Of a DNA stretch of 64,000 nt, positions 10,463-22,012 are shown piece after piece. Source of the stretch: Acorus gramineus (Eukaryota > Streptophyta > Magnoliopsida > Acorales > Acoraceae); contig JAUJYN010000057.1 in the NCBI GenBank assembly GCA_030737835.1, positions 337,981 to 401,980 of the forward strand, read 5' to 3'. Every line of letters begins with the position of its first letter. The stretch's first letter is position 1. The notes under the pieces are model-generated. The model was not told the DNA's origin. It searched no databases and was given only the letters and a program-made list of their open reading frames with translations. A program made the position numbers and the translations under genes.

Positions 10463-13400
10463 TTGAATCCAATTTTTTTCTTTGATCGTCGACGTCCCGA
10501 CGCCCCGCGCCGCCGTCGTGCCGCCGCTGCACCGCCCCGCGCCGCCGCTGCGCCACCCCGCGCCGCCGCTGCACCGCCTCGGGCTGCAGCTGCACCACCC
10601 CGCGCCGCTGCTGCGCCACCCCGCGCAGGCCTGCCGCTGCTGTGCCACCCTGCCGCACCGCCTCGCACTGCTGCGCCACCCTGCCCAGCCGTCCAGCGCC
10701 ACCCTGCCCCGCCCGCGCCTCTTTGCGCCGTGCCCGCGCACCGTCCGCGCCGTGCCTGCGCCCTGTCCATGCCGTGCCCGCACACACGCGCACCGTCCGC
10801 GCCGTGCCCGCGCGACATCTCGGAATCGCGTGATCCGCGCGGATCCGCATTGATCAGCCCGGATTTCCTGGGATTCTGCCCCGGATTCGGTCCCGGATCT
10901 CCCGGGAATCTGTCCCGAGGTCCCGTGCCTCGCGCCCGCGCGCGTCCGGCCCAGCTCCAGCTCCAGCTGCCCGACCCGACCCGGTTCCAGCGCCCGACCC
11001 GACCCGGTTTCAGCGCCCGACCCGACCCGGTTCCGCGACCGACCCGACCCGGTTCCAGCGCTCGATCTGACCCGGCACTAGCTGCCCGACCCGGATCCGC
11101 GACCCGTTTACCGCCTCGTCATCGCCTTTTTCGGTATTTTCTTTATTCGGCCGCTACGGGTTCATTCGGACTCCAAATATAGTCATATTGGTACTCATTT
11201 TGCTCCATTTTTCGTTCTGCACGCATCTGTGACTCTATTTTCATCATCCGAGGCATATATTTTTCTCTGTTATTCTCTTTTTGCCTATTATGGCTACGGA
11301 TAACACTCAGATCATCGATGTTAAGTTTGATGGTAACAATTATGATGTCTGGTCTATTAGTCTTGAACTTCAGCTTGATTATCGTCGCCTATTGGGTCAT
11401 GTTACTGGCACTAATCTAGCTCCTGTACTTGAACTATCTCCACCGGGTTCTGATGAGACAACCATCAAGGCCAGAGCTGAGGCATATACTAAGGCTTTGT
11501 TGACATGGAAGGAGGCCGATTCTCGGGTGAAAGCTTATATTGCTTCTTCGGTTATTCCAAATATCCGTAAACATTTGAAGCCGTTTATTACAGCCAAGGA
11601 ATATTGGGACTTTCTGAAGAATTTCTATACGCAGACCGATGGTGCTCAGGAATTCTATCTACATCAGGCCATTTCTACTTCTTATCAAGGGGAGCTGTCT
11701 ATTCGTGATTTTTATTCTCTTTTATCTGATTACTGGGATCAACTCGCACCTATGGATCCTCAGATGGAGGGTATTTTTCTGACACGCTATCGTGAGTACC
11801 GTAATCGTCAACGATTGTACCAATTCTTGATGCGTCTTCGTCCTGAGTTCGAGGCTATTCGTGCACAGATTCTTCATCGTTCTCCCAAACCGTCTCTTGA
11901 TACGGTTCTTTTTGAGTTAGTTGCTGAGGAGACGCGTCTTCGCACTGTTGTCACTCCGCCTATCGTTGATCACAGTTCTGTCAATGTTGCACATCGTCAA
12001 GACAATCGCTACACTCGGGTCACTTGCTATTATTGCCATAAATTTGGACACGTGCAATCTGAATGTCGTAAGCGTGCTCGTGATGGTGCTCCTCTTGTTT
12101 ATGTACCTCGCACTTCAGCTCCTGGAGCGCTTCCTCCAGCACCTCGTCCGCTAGATCCTGCAGCATCACGTGCACTAGCGCCTCGGGCACCTCCTACAGT
12201 TCCTCCACGTCGCTATCAGCCTCGACCTGCAGCTGCCGTTGCATCTGAGTTTCTTACTGATCCGCCGGCATATTCTTCCTCTCAGATCACTGAGAGTCTT
12301 GCGCAGCTCCACCTTCAACAACAACATCTTCACGATATGCTTCGCTCAGTGACTGGTAGTGACTCATCTGCTCCCTTTTCTGCTTCTACTGCGGCGACAG
12401 GTAACCTCACCTCCTCATGGATTCTTGACTCTGGGGCTTCCCATCATATGACTTCTCAGGCATCCTTTATTCGTTGTCCTACTCGCATGTTTCCCACTCC
12501 TGTTATTCGTACGGCAGATGGGACTCCTCTGTCTGTGTCGAGTTCTGGTTCTCTTGCTGATCCTTCTCATCGATTTCAACTTCCTGATGTTTTTCATGTT
12601 CCTGGTCTATCACTAAATTTGCTTTCTGTTGGTAAAATTGCGGATCATGATTGTCTCATTACTTTTGATTCTTCTACTTGTTCTGTACAGGATCGTCGTA
12701 CGGGGAAGCAGATTGGGACAGGCTCTAGACGCGGTGGGCTCTACTACATGGATCATCTTCATATTCCTTCGTCTTCCGCAGCTTCTGCTCGCTTGATTTC
12801 TTCTTCTCCTTCCTCCTTTGATGTATGGCACCGCCGTCTTGGTCATCTCTCTCCTCCAAGACTTCGTTATCTAATAAGTACCGGTGTTTTAGGTTCCTTT
12901 TCAAAAACTGAGCTTCAACCATGTGTGGGCTGCAAGTTGGCAAAACACTTGGCTCTTCCATTTCCTACTAGTAAACACATTTCTGCTTCTCCTTTTGATC
13001 TAGTTCACTCTGATGTTTGGGGTCCCTCCCCTATTCCTTCTAAAGGGGGTAACCGTTATTATGTTATTTTTATTGATGATTTCTCTCGCTTTACCTGGAT
13101 ATATTTGATGCATAGTCGTTCTGTATTGTTACCCATCTATAAATCTTTTGCTACAATGGTTGAAACTCAGTTTTCCAAACGCATCAAGGTGTTTCGCTCT
13201 GATTGTGGGGGGGAATATTGTTCTCGTGCTTTTCGTGATTTTTTATCCTCCCAAGGCACTCTACCGCAGCTTTCCACTCCTTATGCTCATCAGCAGAACG
13301 GGGTTGCTGAGCGCAAACACCGTCATATCCTCGAAACGACCCGGTCCTTACTCCTCTCTGCTTCTGTTCCTGTTCAGTTTTGGGGTGAGGCTGTTCTTAC

Positions 13401-15605
13401 AAGCGTGTATCTCATCAATCGCACTCCTTCGTCTATCACTGCTGGCATCTCCCCCTTTCAGCGTCTTTATCATAGTCCTCCTGATTATTCTCGTCTTCGT
13501 GTTTTTGGATGCACGTGTTTTGTCCTACTTCCTCCTCTTGAGCGTACCAAATTGTCTCCTCGTTCCACTATGTGTGTTTTTCTTGGGTATAGTAATGAGA
13601 TCAAAGGATATCGATGCTATGATCCTGTTGCTCGTCGTCTTCGGACATCTTGTCATGTCACATTCTTTGAGAGTCATCCATACTACGCTCTTCGCTCGCC
13701 TCCTGTTCCTCTTCCTCTTCCCCCATCCCACGGTTGAGGAAGTCACATTTTTGGACTTTTCCATTCCTGATTTCTCATCCTCATCTTTTGCTCCTCAGTC
13801 ATCTATTCCGTCTGTACCTGTCCACTCTTCCTCGTCAGTCCCATCTTCACCCTTGCCGTCTTCGGATGATTCACGTGGGACGGTTCTGCCTACTCCTACA
13901 CCTGTTCCTGATGCTGCTTCGCCAGAAGACGATTCTGCTTCCGCACCAGTTGCTCCTCGTCGCAATCCGCCTCGCGCTCGTCGACCTCCTCAACGACTCA
14001 GCTTGGTTGCCTCTGATTCTTTTTCTCCTAGTTTTCAGTGTTTTCTTTCAGCTGTTTCCACTCACTGGGAGCCCCAATCATATCGTGAGGCTGTCGGCAT
14101 TCCAGAATGGGAAGGTGCTATGGCAGAGGAGCTTAGTGCATTACAACGCACTCATACGTGGAAAATTGTACCACTTCCTCCAGGGAAGACTCCTATCAGC
14201 TGTAAGTGGGTTTATAAGATCAAGACCAACTCTGATGGTTCGATTGAGCGTCACAAGGCTTGTTTGGTTGCCCGTGGTTTCACTCAGCAGCATGGTATTG
14301 ATTATGATGAGACATTTGCTCCTGTAGCAAAGATGACAACTGTTCGTACTTTGATTTCTGTTGCTTCTGTTCGTCAATGGCCCATTTATCAGCTTGATGT
14401 CAAGAACGCTTTTCTTCATGGTGATTTATCAGAGGAGGTTTATATGACTCCTCCTCCGGGTCTTCCTCATTCATCTGGTCATGTATGCCATCTTCACCGC
14501 GCTCTCTATGGTCTCAAGCAGGCTCCTCGTGCTTGGTTCGCTCGATTCACTGATGCTATCTGTGCTGCTGGGTTTGCTTCGAGTTCCTCTGATCCAGCTT
14601 TATTTGTTCACACCTCTGGTCCTCATCGTACTATCCTGCTGCTTTATGTTGATGACATGATCATCACCGGCGATGATTCGTCTCATATACAGTCGGTCAA
14701 GCAACATCTTCAGCGTCAATTTGAGATGAAAGATCTTGGCAAACTTCGTTATTTTCTAGGCTTGGAAGTTGCTTCTGCTCCGCGTGGTTATCTTCTCTCA
14801 CAACGCAAGTATACTGCTGACTTGATCGACCGTGCCTGTCTAACTGATGATCGCATTTCTCCCACTCCTATTGAGCTTCATGCTAAGCTCCGGCCTGACG
14901 ATGGAGAACTACTCTCTGATGTTACTCGTTATAGACAGCTTGTTGGAAGCCTCGTCTATCTCACTGTCACTCGTCCTGACATTGCCTATGCTGTGCATAT
15001 TGTCAGTCAGTTTGTCGCTGCCCCTCGTACTGTTCATTATGCCGCAGTTCTTCGGATTATACGCTATCTACGTGGCACTATATCTCGTGCTCTGCTGTTA
15101 CCGTCTTCTTCTACTCTTGAACTTCGCGCTTATACTGATGCTGATTGGGCAGGAGATGTCACAGATCGAAAATCTACAACTGGTATATGTGTCTTTCTTG
15201 GGGACTCTCTTATATCTTGGAAGGCCAAGAAACAAGACATTGTTTCTCGTTCGAGTGCTGAGGCCGAATATCGTGCTATGGCATCTGCTACTGCTGAGGT
15301 TGTTTGGCTTCGACGCCTCATTTCTGACATGGGCATCATTCTATCTGCGTCTACTCCCCTATATTGTGACAACAAGAGCGCCATTCAGATTGCTAGCAAT
15401 CCAGTATTTCATGAACGTACGAAGCACATCGAGATCGATTGTCACTTCGTCCGTCATCATTTTATTGCGGGCACCATATCACTCCCATATATTTCCTCTT
15501 CTCTTCAGTTATCAGATTTTTTCACAAAGTCTCATACACTTCAGCGGCATGATTTCTTGTTGAGCAAACTCTCGGTGTATGATCCACCATGAGTTTGAGG
15601 GGGGG

Positions 15606-15730
15606 TGTTAAATGTATATACATGCTAGGGTTAAGGGTAGATTAGTCTTTTCCTTGTTTCCCTTTTGTACTATAAATATTGGCTACAAACCCTAATAATA
15701 CAATTGATTCATTCTTTTCATATTCTAACA
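15606..15730 (+). repeat. 3' LTR of the copia element
   Basis: Same 125 bp as the 5' LTR with one T/C difference; preceded by TTTGAGGGGGG. Confidence 0.95.
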
Positions 15731-15744
15731 AAAACATAATCACT

Positions 15745-16058
15745 TTCGTATGGAGATGGCGATGGGATGAGTTTTATTGGTAGCCCAACCTGATCTGTCC
15801 CTATTGGGGTGAGTTTGGATTCTATGAATATATTAATTGTAGAGACCAAACAATCCAACTCACTTTAAAAATGGTGGGTGAGGTAGTTATGGATTTCAAG
15901 ATGTAAAACCTGAAATGAAATAGAGTGGGTATGGATTTCAAATTTTAAAACCCGAGGTGGGTTAGGATGGCGTGGGTATGGAGTTCAATATTGAGGAAAC
16001 GGGTTGAATTTGGATTATGTTAAACCCGACTCCAATCCAACCCATTGTCATCCCTACT
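15745..16058. mobile_element. Small MITE-like element
   Basis: The left GGAGATGGCGATGGGATGAG and the right end, reversed, GGGATGACAATGGGTTGGAT form a degenerate inverted terminus. The interior repeats GGGTATGGATTTCAA-type units. Resembles small hAT-derived MITEs; no target duplication seen. Confidence 0.4.
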
Positions 16059-16079
16059 CTTATACATATAAAACTTCTC

Positions 16080-16260
16080 ACACTAAAGTCATGGCCTCAA
16101 GGGATGTATTCATGAATATATGAAGGTACTTTCTATGAATTAGCAATTATGAATATGTTTTGTTTTTTTTTTGTTTTTTTTTTAATGGTGTTATGAATAT
16201 GTATTAGATACACTTGTTCTATGCTATATATAGCTTTTATTCGCAGTTCATGAGTTATAG
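16080..16260 (+). repeat. Dispersed repeat family B, copy 3
   Basis: Shares AAAGTCATG, ATTCATGAATAT, CTTTCTATGAATTAGCA and GTTCATGAGTTATAGAC with 6240-6420. Confidence 0.5.
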
Positions 16261-16261
16261 A

Positions 16262-17436
16262 CAGAGATGCTGACACTCTTGATCGCTTATTCTATAATTG
16301 CCCAGCTTCGAATTCAGTATAACTTTGGTGCATCTTGGAGATCGCGTAATGCAGTTGTTTTCAGAGGGTCTCGGTTGTACTTTGGAAATCTTTGAGGATA
16401 TGATATGCCAAATATCAAAGATTGGGACACTTGTCTCGGGGGAGTGACGGGTATTCACTTAGCCCCCGTTTGGAATGGAATAAGATTTATTTTTGGGTAT
16501 GCATTTATTCAAGCATAAAAGAGTATAAATAAGGATAAAATGTTTTTGTATTTGGTTGTGTTTTGAATTATTTCTCATTGGTAAATGTAAGAATAAATGT
16601 TTTGTTGTTTGGATAAAATGTGAATAAAGTATGGATAAGGATTTATAAAAATTAAAAAAATAATGATAATTGATTTGATATGTGATTTATAAGAAGTGAT
16701 GACAGTTGATTTGACAATGGACCCACATATTCTTTTAGCCCCCGTTTGGAACGGTGATAGATTTTATTCTTGGGTATACATTTATCCAAGCATAAGTGAG
16801 TATAAATAAGGATAAAGTGATTTTGTGTTTGGTTATGTTTTGAATTATTCTCGTTGGTAAACGTAAGAATAAATGTTTTGTTGTTTGGTCAAAATGTAAA
16901 TAAAATATGGATAATGATTTATAAAAGGTGAAAAAATAATGATAGTTGATTTGACATGTGATTTATAAGAGGTGATAACATTTGATTTGACAGTGAACCC
17001 ACATATTCTTTGAGTAGGAGTAACCTAGGATAACTTTAATTCCAGGAGTTGGTTGGAATCCATATACCACTTTATACCAGTTTATTCTGACATACTTTAT
17101 CATGAGTTATCCGGGGTTTTCAAATGAGCTTTATACCTTATCCGAGATTATCCAGATGCCTATTCCTAAAACAACCGGGGGCTTAGAGATTGACATTTTG
17201 TCAATTATCACGTAACATATTGGCATGTTCAAGGATTTGTTGAAGTGGTAGAAACATTTTCTATCACTTCCGCAACTAGAACTCATTGTTTGTGTTTCCT
17301 TCACCCCCTTTTCTCTATTTTCCTGGTTTTATTTTGCTTATTTTCATTATTTGTATCCTCTCATCTCCTTTCAAATTGTTCTTTTGATTTCAATTGAATG
17401 AAGATGCTCACATTTTTTCTTAAAAAAAAAATATTT
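16262..17436 (+). mobile_element. LINE 3' end, split by a MITE
   Basis: Plus-strand reading at 16268-16310 gives DTLDRLFYNCPASNSV, like the zinc-finger end (zf-RVT) of plant L1-type reverse transcriptases. After the MITE at 16462-17182 the sequence continues to a TTGAATGAAGATGCTCACAT tail and an A-run at 17421-17432, as at a LINE 3' terminus. Frames are broken and only the last ~450 bp of the LINE remain. A non-LTR assignment rests on one motif plus the tail. Confidence 0.45.
16462..17182. mobile_element. Tourist-like MITE with a partial tandem copy
   Basis: Flanked by TTA at 16459-16461 and 17183-17185. A full element (16738-17182) has termini GCCCCCGTTTGGAAC and, reversed, GCCCCCGGTTGTTTT. 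In front lies a truncated copy of its left part (16462-16734) with a further TTA between them. The 3-bp TTA duplication is the PIF/Harbinger (Tourist) signature. Non-coding. Confidence 0.7.
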
Positions 17437-17722
17437 AAGGAAGTTTGGCTCAATCCCTATTGTCCATTTCTTGAATTAAGAAAGGAAGAAAAACAAAACC
17501 TTAACTGATATGGTGCTGATGGGGATCGTATTGTGTCTGAATATTTTCTTCTTTCTTCTTGTTCTCTTATTTTAAATTCAAAAACTTCATTGACTTCTGA
17601 AATTTGAGGTGGTTGTATTGTAACATGCAAGTCAAATGTGTCATTGTAATGTGTATCATAGTCTTTCCATTGGTATGGGAAGTGATAGAGATACTCTATA
17701 CCCAGTGAATCAGATAATCTTG
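17437..17722. other. Spacer, nothing identified
   Basis: Non-coding. A minus-strand open frame of about 90 codons has no recognised domain. Confidence 0.35.
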
Positions 17723-17730
17723 GCTCCAAC

Positions 17731-20700
17731 TAGAGGTGTAAAACGGGCCGTGCCGTGCCGGCCCGGCCCGCTAAACAACCGGGCTAACGGGCTGACCCGG
17801 CCCGGCCCGTTTCATGTAACCGTGCCGGGCCGGCACGGCACGGTCCGCAGGGGGGCGGCCCAGCACGCCCCCCGTGCCAGCCCGGCGGGCCATGCCGTGC
17901 CGTGCTAGCCCGGCAGGCCAAACGGGCCGGGCCCATTGACGGGCCAACGGGGCGGCCCATTAAAATGTCAATTTTTTTAAAATTTTTGAAGTTTAATATT
18001 TAATTCCATGTTTAATTTACTAGTTCCTTTAAATTAAAAAAATTAAAAAAATATACATAAGTCATTTTTAAAAATTAAAAACTAAAAAGAATTAAGAATA
18101 CAAATATTTATTTTATTGAATATTGAATTTTTTGAGTACATGAACAATAATTAAATAAATGATAAAATGAATAAAAAATACACAAATAGTACATTGATGA
18201 ATAAAAATAAATTATACAATTCTTAAAAAATACATTGACAAATACAAAAAATTAATATAACATAAAAAGTGAGTAATAATTGCATCACTATAGTTTTTAA
18301 TACATCCCAACTAGGTTGGCACCTATTAAAACTATCAATCACTTGCAACTCACCTTTCAAAAAATTAAAAAAATACAACAAGGAGAAGATTTATATGTGA
18401 AATCTTCATTGATCATCATCTATGTTGAATTTTGTAAAATCCACCTCAAGACTATCTACAAATTCTTGACCTCTTTCATCAGCATCACTCCAATCCTTCA
18501 GACAAATAAGAGCTTCCAGTGAACTTGCTGCCAACCTGGTCCTCCTCTCAGATAATATTCTCCCACTTGTACTAAAAGAAGATTCTGAAGCCACTGTAGA
18601 CACTGGAGGAGTTAGTAAATCTCTTGCTATTATAGAAAGCACAAGAAATGTCACTTCATGTGCTTTCCACCATTGCAAGAGATCAAAATTTTCTATCTCC
18701 TTTTCAGTTAAAAGAGACTTCCAATCATTTTCTAAATATTTAAACAGTTCATTAAGATGAGAACTACCACTACTAGAATCATGTGAAGTGTGTGAACTTT
18801 GTGAAACAAAATCAAAGAAATAATCTTTTTTCTTACCTTTGCCTAATAAACTAATAGATGAACCGGATGATGCTCTAGTTCTATTTGCATATTTATTTTC
18901 ATATTTTTTATACATTTCAGTTAAAGCAAATTCTACATCTTCACCACTTATAACCATTGGAAATCTAACATTATCACTTATTCTTGAAATTATAGTTTTA
19001 ACAGTATCTAATTTAATAGTAATATCCATTACAGCAGCTAAACAAAAAAGCATAGGAATATCTTCAAAATATTTTTTAAATTTTTGTTCCATCAAGATAA
19101 TAGATTGTTGAAGTATACTATAATCTCTATATTCTTTAAATGCACAAGAAATATTAAATAATTGTCTAAGTATAAGATTTGATGTAAGATAATAAACACC
19201 TGAACAAACAATAGAAGCATCATAAAAAATACTTAAAAATTGCACAAAAACTTTTGAAATTTGCCAATCAATAGGAGAAATATCAACACGATTGTTAAAC
19301 ATTTCATTAAATTCAGTAATCAAATTTTCATAACCCTCACAACTTTGTAACATTATATATGTAGAATTCCAACGAACATGCATATCAAGAGGAAATTTTC
19401 TAGGGGGAATATTGCGTGTCGCACAAAAATCACCAAATGCTTGTACTCTAGAAGGTGTACAAGTAATAAATTTTAATGCTAATCTAATATTTACTAATGA
19501 TTCTTCAGTATGAGTTAATCCATCTTGCACAATTAAATTAATAATATGACATACACATTTACAATCATAAAATTCAAAATCATAAGGTAAACCCAAAGAA
19601 GATTTAAATTTTAAAATAGCACTAACATTATTACTAGCATTATCAAAAGTTATGGATAAAATTTTTTCAGTTATATTATATTCTCTAAAAATATCCATTA
19701 TTGCTTGATAAATTACTGTGCCGGTGTGTGGAAATGTAAGTGGACGAAAAGCTAACATTCTTTTATTTAACATCCAATGAGAATCAATATAATGTGAAGT
19801 AACACAAATATAGGCTAAATCATTCTTACCGGACCATAAATCAGATGTGCATGAAATTTTTTGAATGTTCATGAATGATTGAATTAAATGATTTTTCATT
19901 TCATTGTAAACTCTAATTATATCTGATCTAATAGTATTTCTAGAAACAGCTCTATATTGTGGATTAACGTACCTTTTTTGAAAACGTTCAAATCTTCTAC
20001 TTTCAGCAAATGTAAATGGTTGTTCATCAGATGCTATATACAGATAAACCTTCTCTCATACTAGATTGATTATAAGAGAATGTAGACATTGTACCTTCAG
20101 TACTACCTGTTTGACCGAAACTCCCAATCTGAGACTGCGTACCGGGATTCAGTTGTTGTTGATGCCTTTTCAGACATGATTCAGCATGTCTCTTGAGATG
20201 TCCGGTACCACCCGCGCTTGCACAACTAAAATTTTTGTTACAATATTTACAAACAGCTCTATCTTCCATTCTACCTTGGTATTTAATATTCTGTATTGTG
20301 TAGTGCTCCCAAACTTCAGACTTCCTACTTCTTTTAGAGGGTTTTTTTTGTTTTCCAGTTGGGGGGCGACTAGATGATGCACCAACATCACCTCCAACTG
20401 ATTCATGGGGGGTTTGGGATTGGTCTTGGGGTAAATCATGTGGTAGGCTATCTATATTGTCAAATTCATCATCAGTGTGTGAATATTCTATGTTTGGGTT
20501 GGCCATTTGAAATTTAAAAAGTAAAAATTTGAAATTTGAATTTAAAATTTAAAATTTGAATTTAAAATTCTTCTATTTGAATAGTTAAAATTTAAAATAT
20601 TAAAAATTTAAAATTTAAAATACACTTTGGTTTTGAAATATGGAATTAATTTGAATTTAAAACTTGAAATACACTTTGTAAAACTTGAAATTTCAAATGT

Positions 20701-21386
20701 GTAGAGAGTAGAGACTAGAGATGAAGAGTGTGAGACTAGTAGAGATTAGAGACTAGAGAGAGAGAGAGAGCTTCCCCTAATCTCCTTAGGCTTGGAGAGT
20801 TGGAGCCTTGAACCTTCCCACCCTTTGGAGAGAACTTCCCTTGGAAAGAGCCTTGAAGAAATGGAGATTGGAGACAGAGAGAGCTTCCACCACCACTTCA
20901 ATTTGATTGAAGTTTTCACTTGGAAAGAAAGAGAGCACTTGAACACTAGAACACTTGGAATTCCAACACAAAACTAGAAAATTTTAGAGGAAGAAGAGAG
21001 TGTAGTAGTGGAGGAGTAGAGAGATTTGTGATTGAATTGATGAAGAAATGGGTGGATGGGGTGGGGTATTTATAGGTGAAGATTTTTGAGTTCAGACGGG
21101 CCAACGGGCCGTGCCAACGGGCCGGCATGGCCCGTTGGCCCGCCAACGGCTAGTAAACTACGTTGGCCAACGGGCCGTGCCGTCGTTGGCCCGTCCCAAC
21201 GGCTAGTTGGACTAGCCGTTGGGGGAGGTGGGGCCCACAGCACAAACCGTGCCGCGGGCCTAGCGGGCCGTGCCAGAAACGGCACGCGGGCCGGGGGTCA
21301 GGCCCAGCCCGCGTCGCCACCCAAACGGGCCGGCCCACGGCACGGCCCGTGCCGGGCCGGGCCGGGCCACCCGTTTGACACCTCTA
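17731..21386 (-). mobile_element. hAT transposon, 3.66 kb, nearly intact
   Basis: Ends are TAGAGGTGTAAAACGGGC and, reversed, TAGAGGTGTCAAACGGGT, flanked by an exact 8-bp target duplication GCTCCAAC (17723-17730 and 21387-21394). hAT elements make 8-bp duplications. Subterminal tracts of repeated GGCCCG/GCCGTGCC (about 17745-17960 and 21095-21375) are extremely GC-rich, while the interior is AT-rich. One transposase gene lies on the minus strand. Confidence 0.92.
18406..20506 (-). pseudogene. hAT transposase, one frameshift
   Basis: Encodes a DDE transposase that cuts and pastes the surrounding element. The start is ATG at 20506 (MANPNIEYSHTDDEF). A BED zinc finger sits at about residues 65-110 (CKYCNKNF, then GHLKRHAESC). 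The catalytic region has motifs such as SCTSDLWSG and ITFDNASNN. The C-terminal hAT dimerisation region includes STVASESSFSTSGRILSERR near residue 660. The total is about 700 residues, normal for plant RICESLEEPER/Ac-like hAT proteins. A single frame change near 20040 (after residue ~155) separates the N-terminal 159-codon frame from the rest, which stays open through to the stop at 18406. No other break was seen, so the loss is recent or is an assembly error. Confidence 0.88.
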
Positions 21387-21394
21387 GCTCCAAC

Positions 21395-21545
21395 ATATGC
21401 ATCAAGTAACATAATTTGCCCTCTTTTAACTTTCATTTGTACATCATCAAACTGACCTAACCATGAAAACTTATGAAGGCTTTCCCTTTTCACTTCACTG
21501 CTTTATTTTTTGTGTTTGAACTTGGCCAAAAACATTATTTTTCTT
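21395..21545. repeat. Partial duplication of the kinase 3' flank, copy 1
   Basis: Matches 21690-22012 in order: AACATAT.CATCAA, TTTTAACTTTC, TTGTACATCA, TGACCTAACCATG, AAACTTATGAAGG, CACTTCACTGCTTTATTTTT and AACATTATTTTTC. Copy 2 holds the kinase stop codon and 3' untranslated region, so this copy is a non-coding partial duplicate. The hAT element inserted at its left edge. Confidence 0.7.
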
Positions 21546-21689
21546 TATCCAAATATGATCATTTAAAGTCCTTTTCGTGTATGACAATTTTATTCACTAT
21601 TATGCTAGAATTGAGTATAGAATAGATAGGAAAAAATTAGTTGCTGGAATAAAAAAAATACAGTATAAGTGTTGGGTAAAAACAACAAC

Positions 21690-22012
21690 AGAAGATCACA
21701 ACATATACATCAATCAAAACAATTTGTCGTCTTTTAACTTTCTTTGTACATCAACATTTTTGCTAAACACCCAATACAACGACACAGGTAGTGATGATTG
21801 AAACAAAGCAAAAACAAAACCAAACAAAATGATCAAACAATATTAAAAAACAGTTAAAATTTTGAATGGGTGGCAAATTGACCTAACCATGGAAACTTAT
21901 GAAGGTTTTCCCTTCTCACTTCACTGCTTTATTTTTTGTGTTTGAACTTTAGTCTGAAACATGTTGTACAAGTAGAATAATGAATTTATTATGTCCTGTA
22001 AACATTATTTTT
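21690..22012. repeat. Duplicated kinase 3' flank, copy 2 (3' UTR)
   Basis: The copy adjoining the gene. Minus-strand AATAAA hexamers lie at 21990-21985 and 21933-21928, 15 and 72 bases after the kinase stop. The second is the more plausible polyadenylation signal and is also present in copy 1. Confidence 0.65.

Larger units (their letters stand above)
10326..15730 (+). mobile_element. Young Ty1/copia retrotransposon, 5.4 kb
   Basis: Two 125-bp LTRs (10326-10450, 15606-15730) differ at one base. The primer site TGGTATCAGAGC abuts the 5' LTR and a G-rich polypurine tract abuts the 3' LTR. After a very GC-rich leader (about 10490-11110) come, in order, gag with a UBN2-type region and CCHC knuckle (CYYCHKFGHVQSEC, near 12030), aspartic protease (WILDSGASHHMT, near 12420), GAG-pre-integrase (WHRRLGHLS, near 12830), integrase core (about 13000-13550), reverse transcriptase (YVDDMIITG, near 14650) and RNase H (about 15130-15480). 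That order defines copia. Flanking five bases are AAAGC and AAAAC, a target duplication with one mismatch. It looks nearly whole, with about one break. The near-identical LTRs point to a recent insertion. Confidence 0.95.

Noticed and set aside
10362-11182. Pro/Ala-rich open frames on both strands
   Set aside because: GC-rich leader of the copia element; openness comes from lack of AT-rich stop codons.
13525-15563. Additional open frames within the copia body
   Set aside because: Antisense or shifted shadows of the real gag-pol region.
17636-17908. Open frame across the hAT left end
   Set aside because: Crosses the transposon boundary and reads through GC-rich terminal repeats.
21070-21409. 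Several open frames on both strands
   Set aside because: Fall in the GC-rich hAT terminus; multiple frames open by composition.
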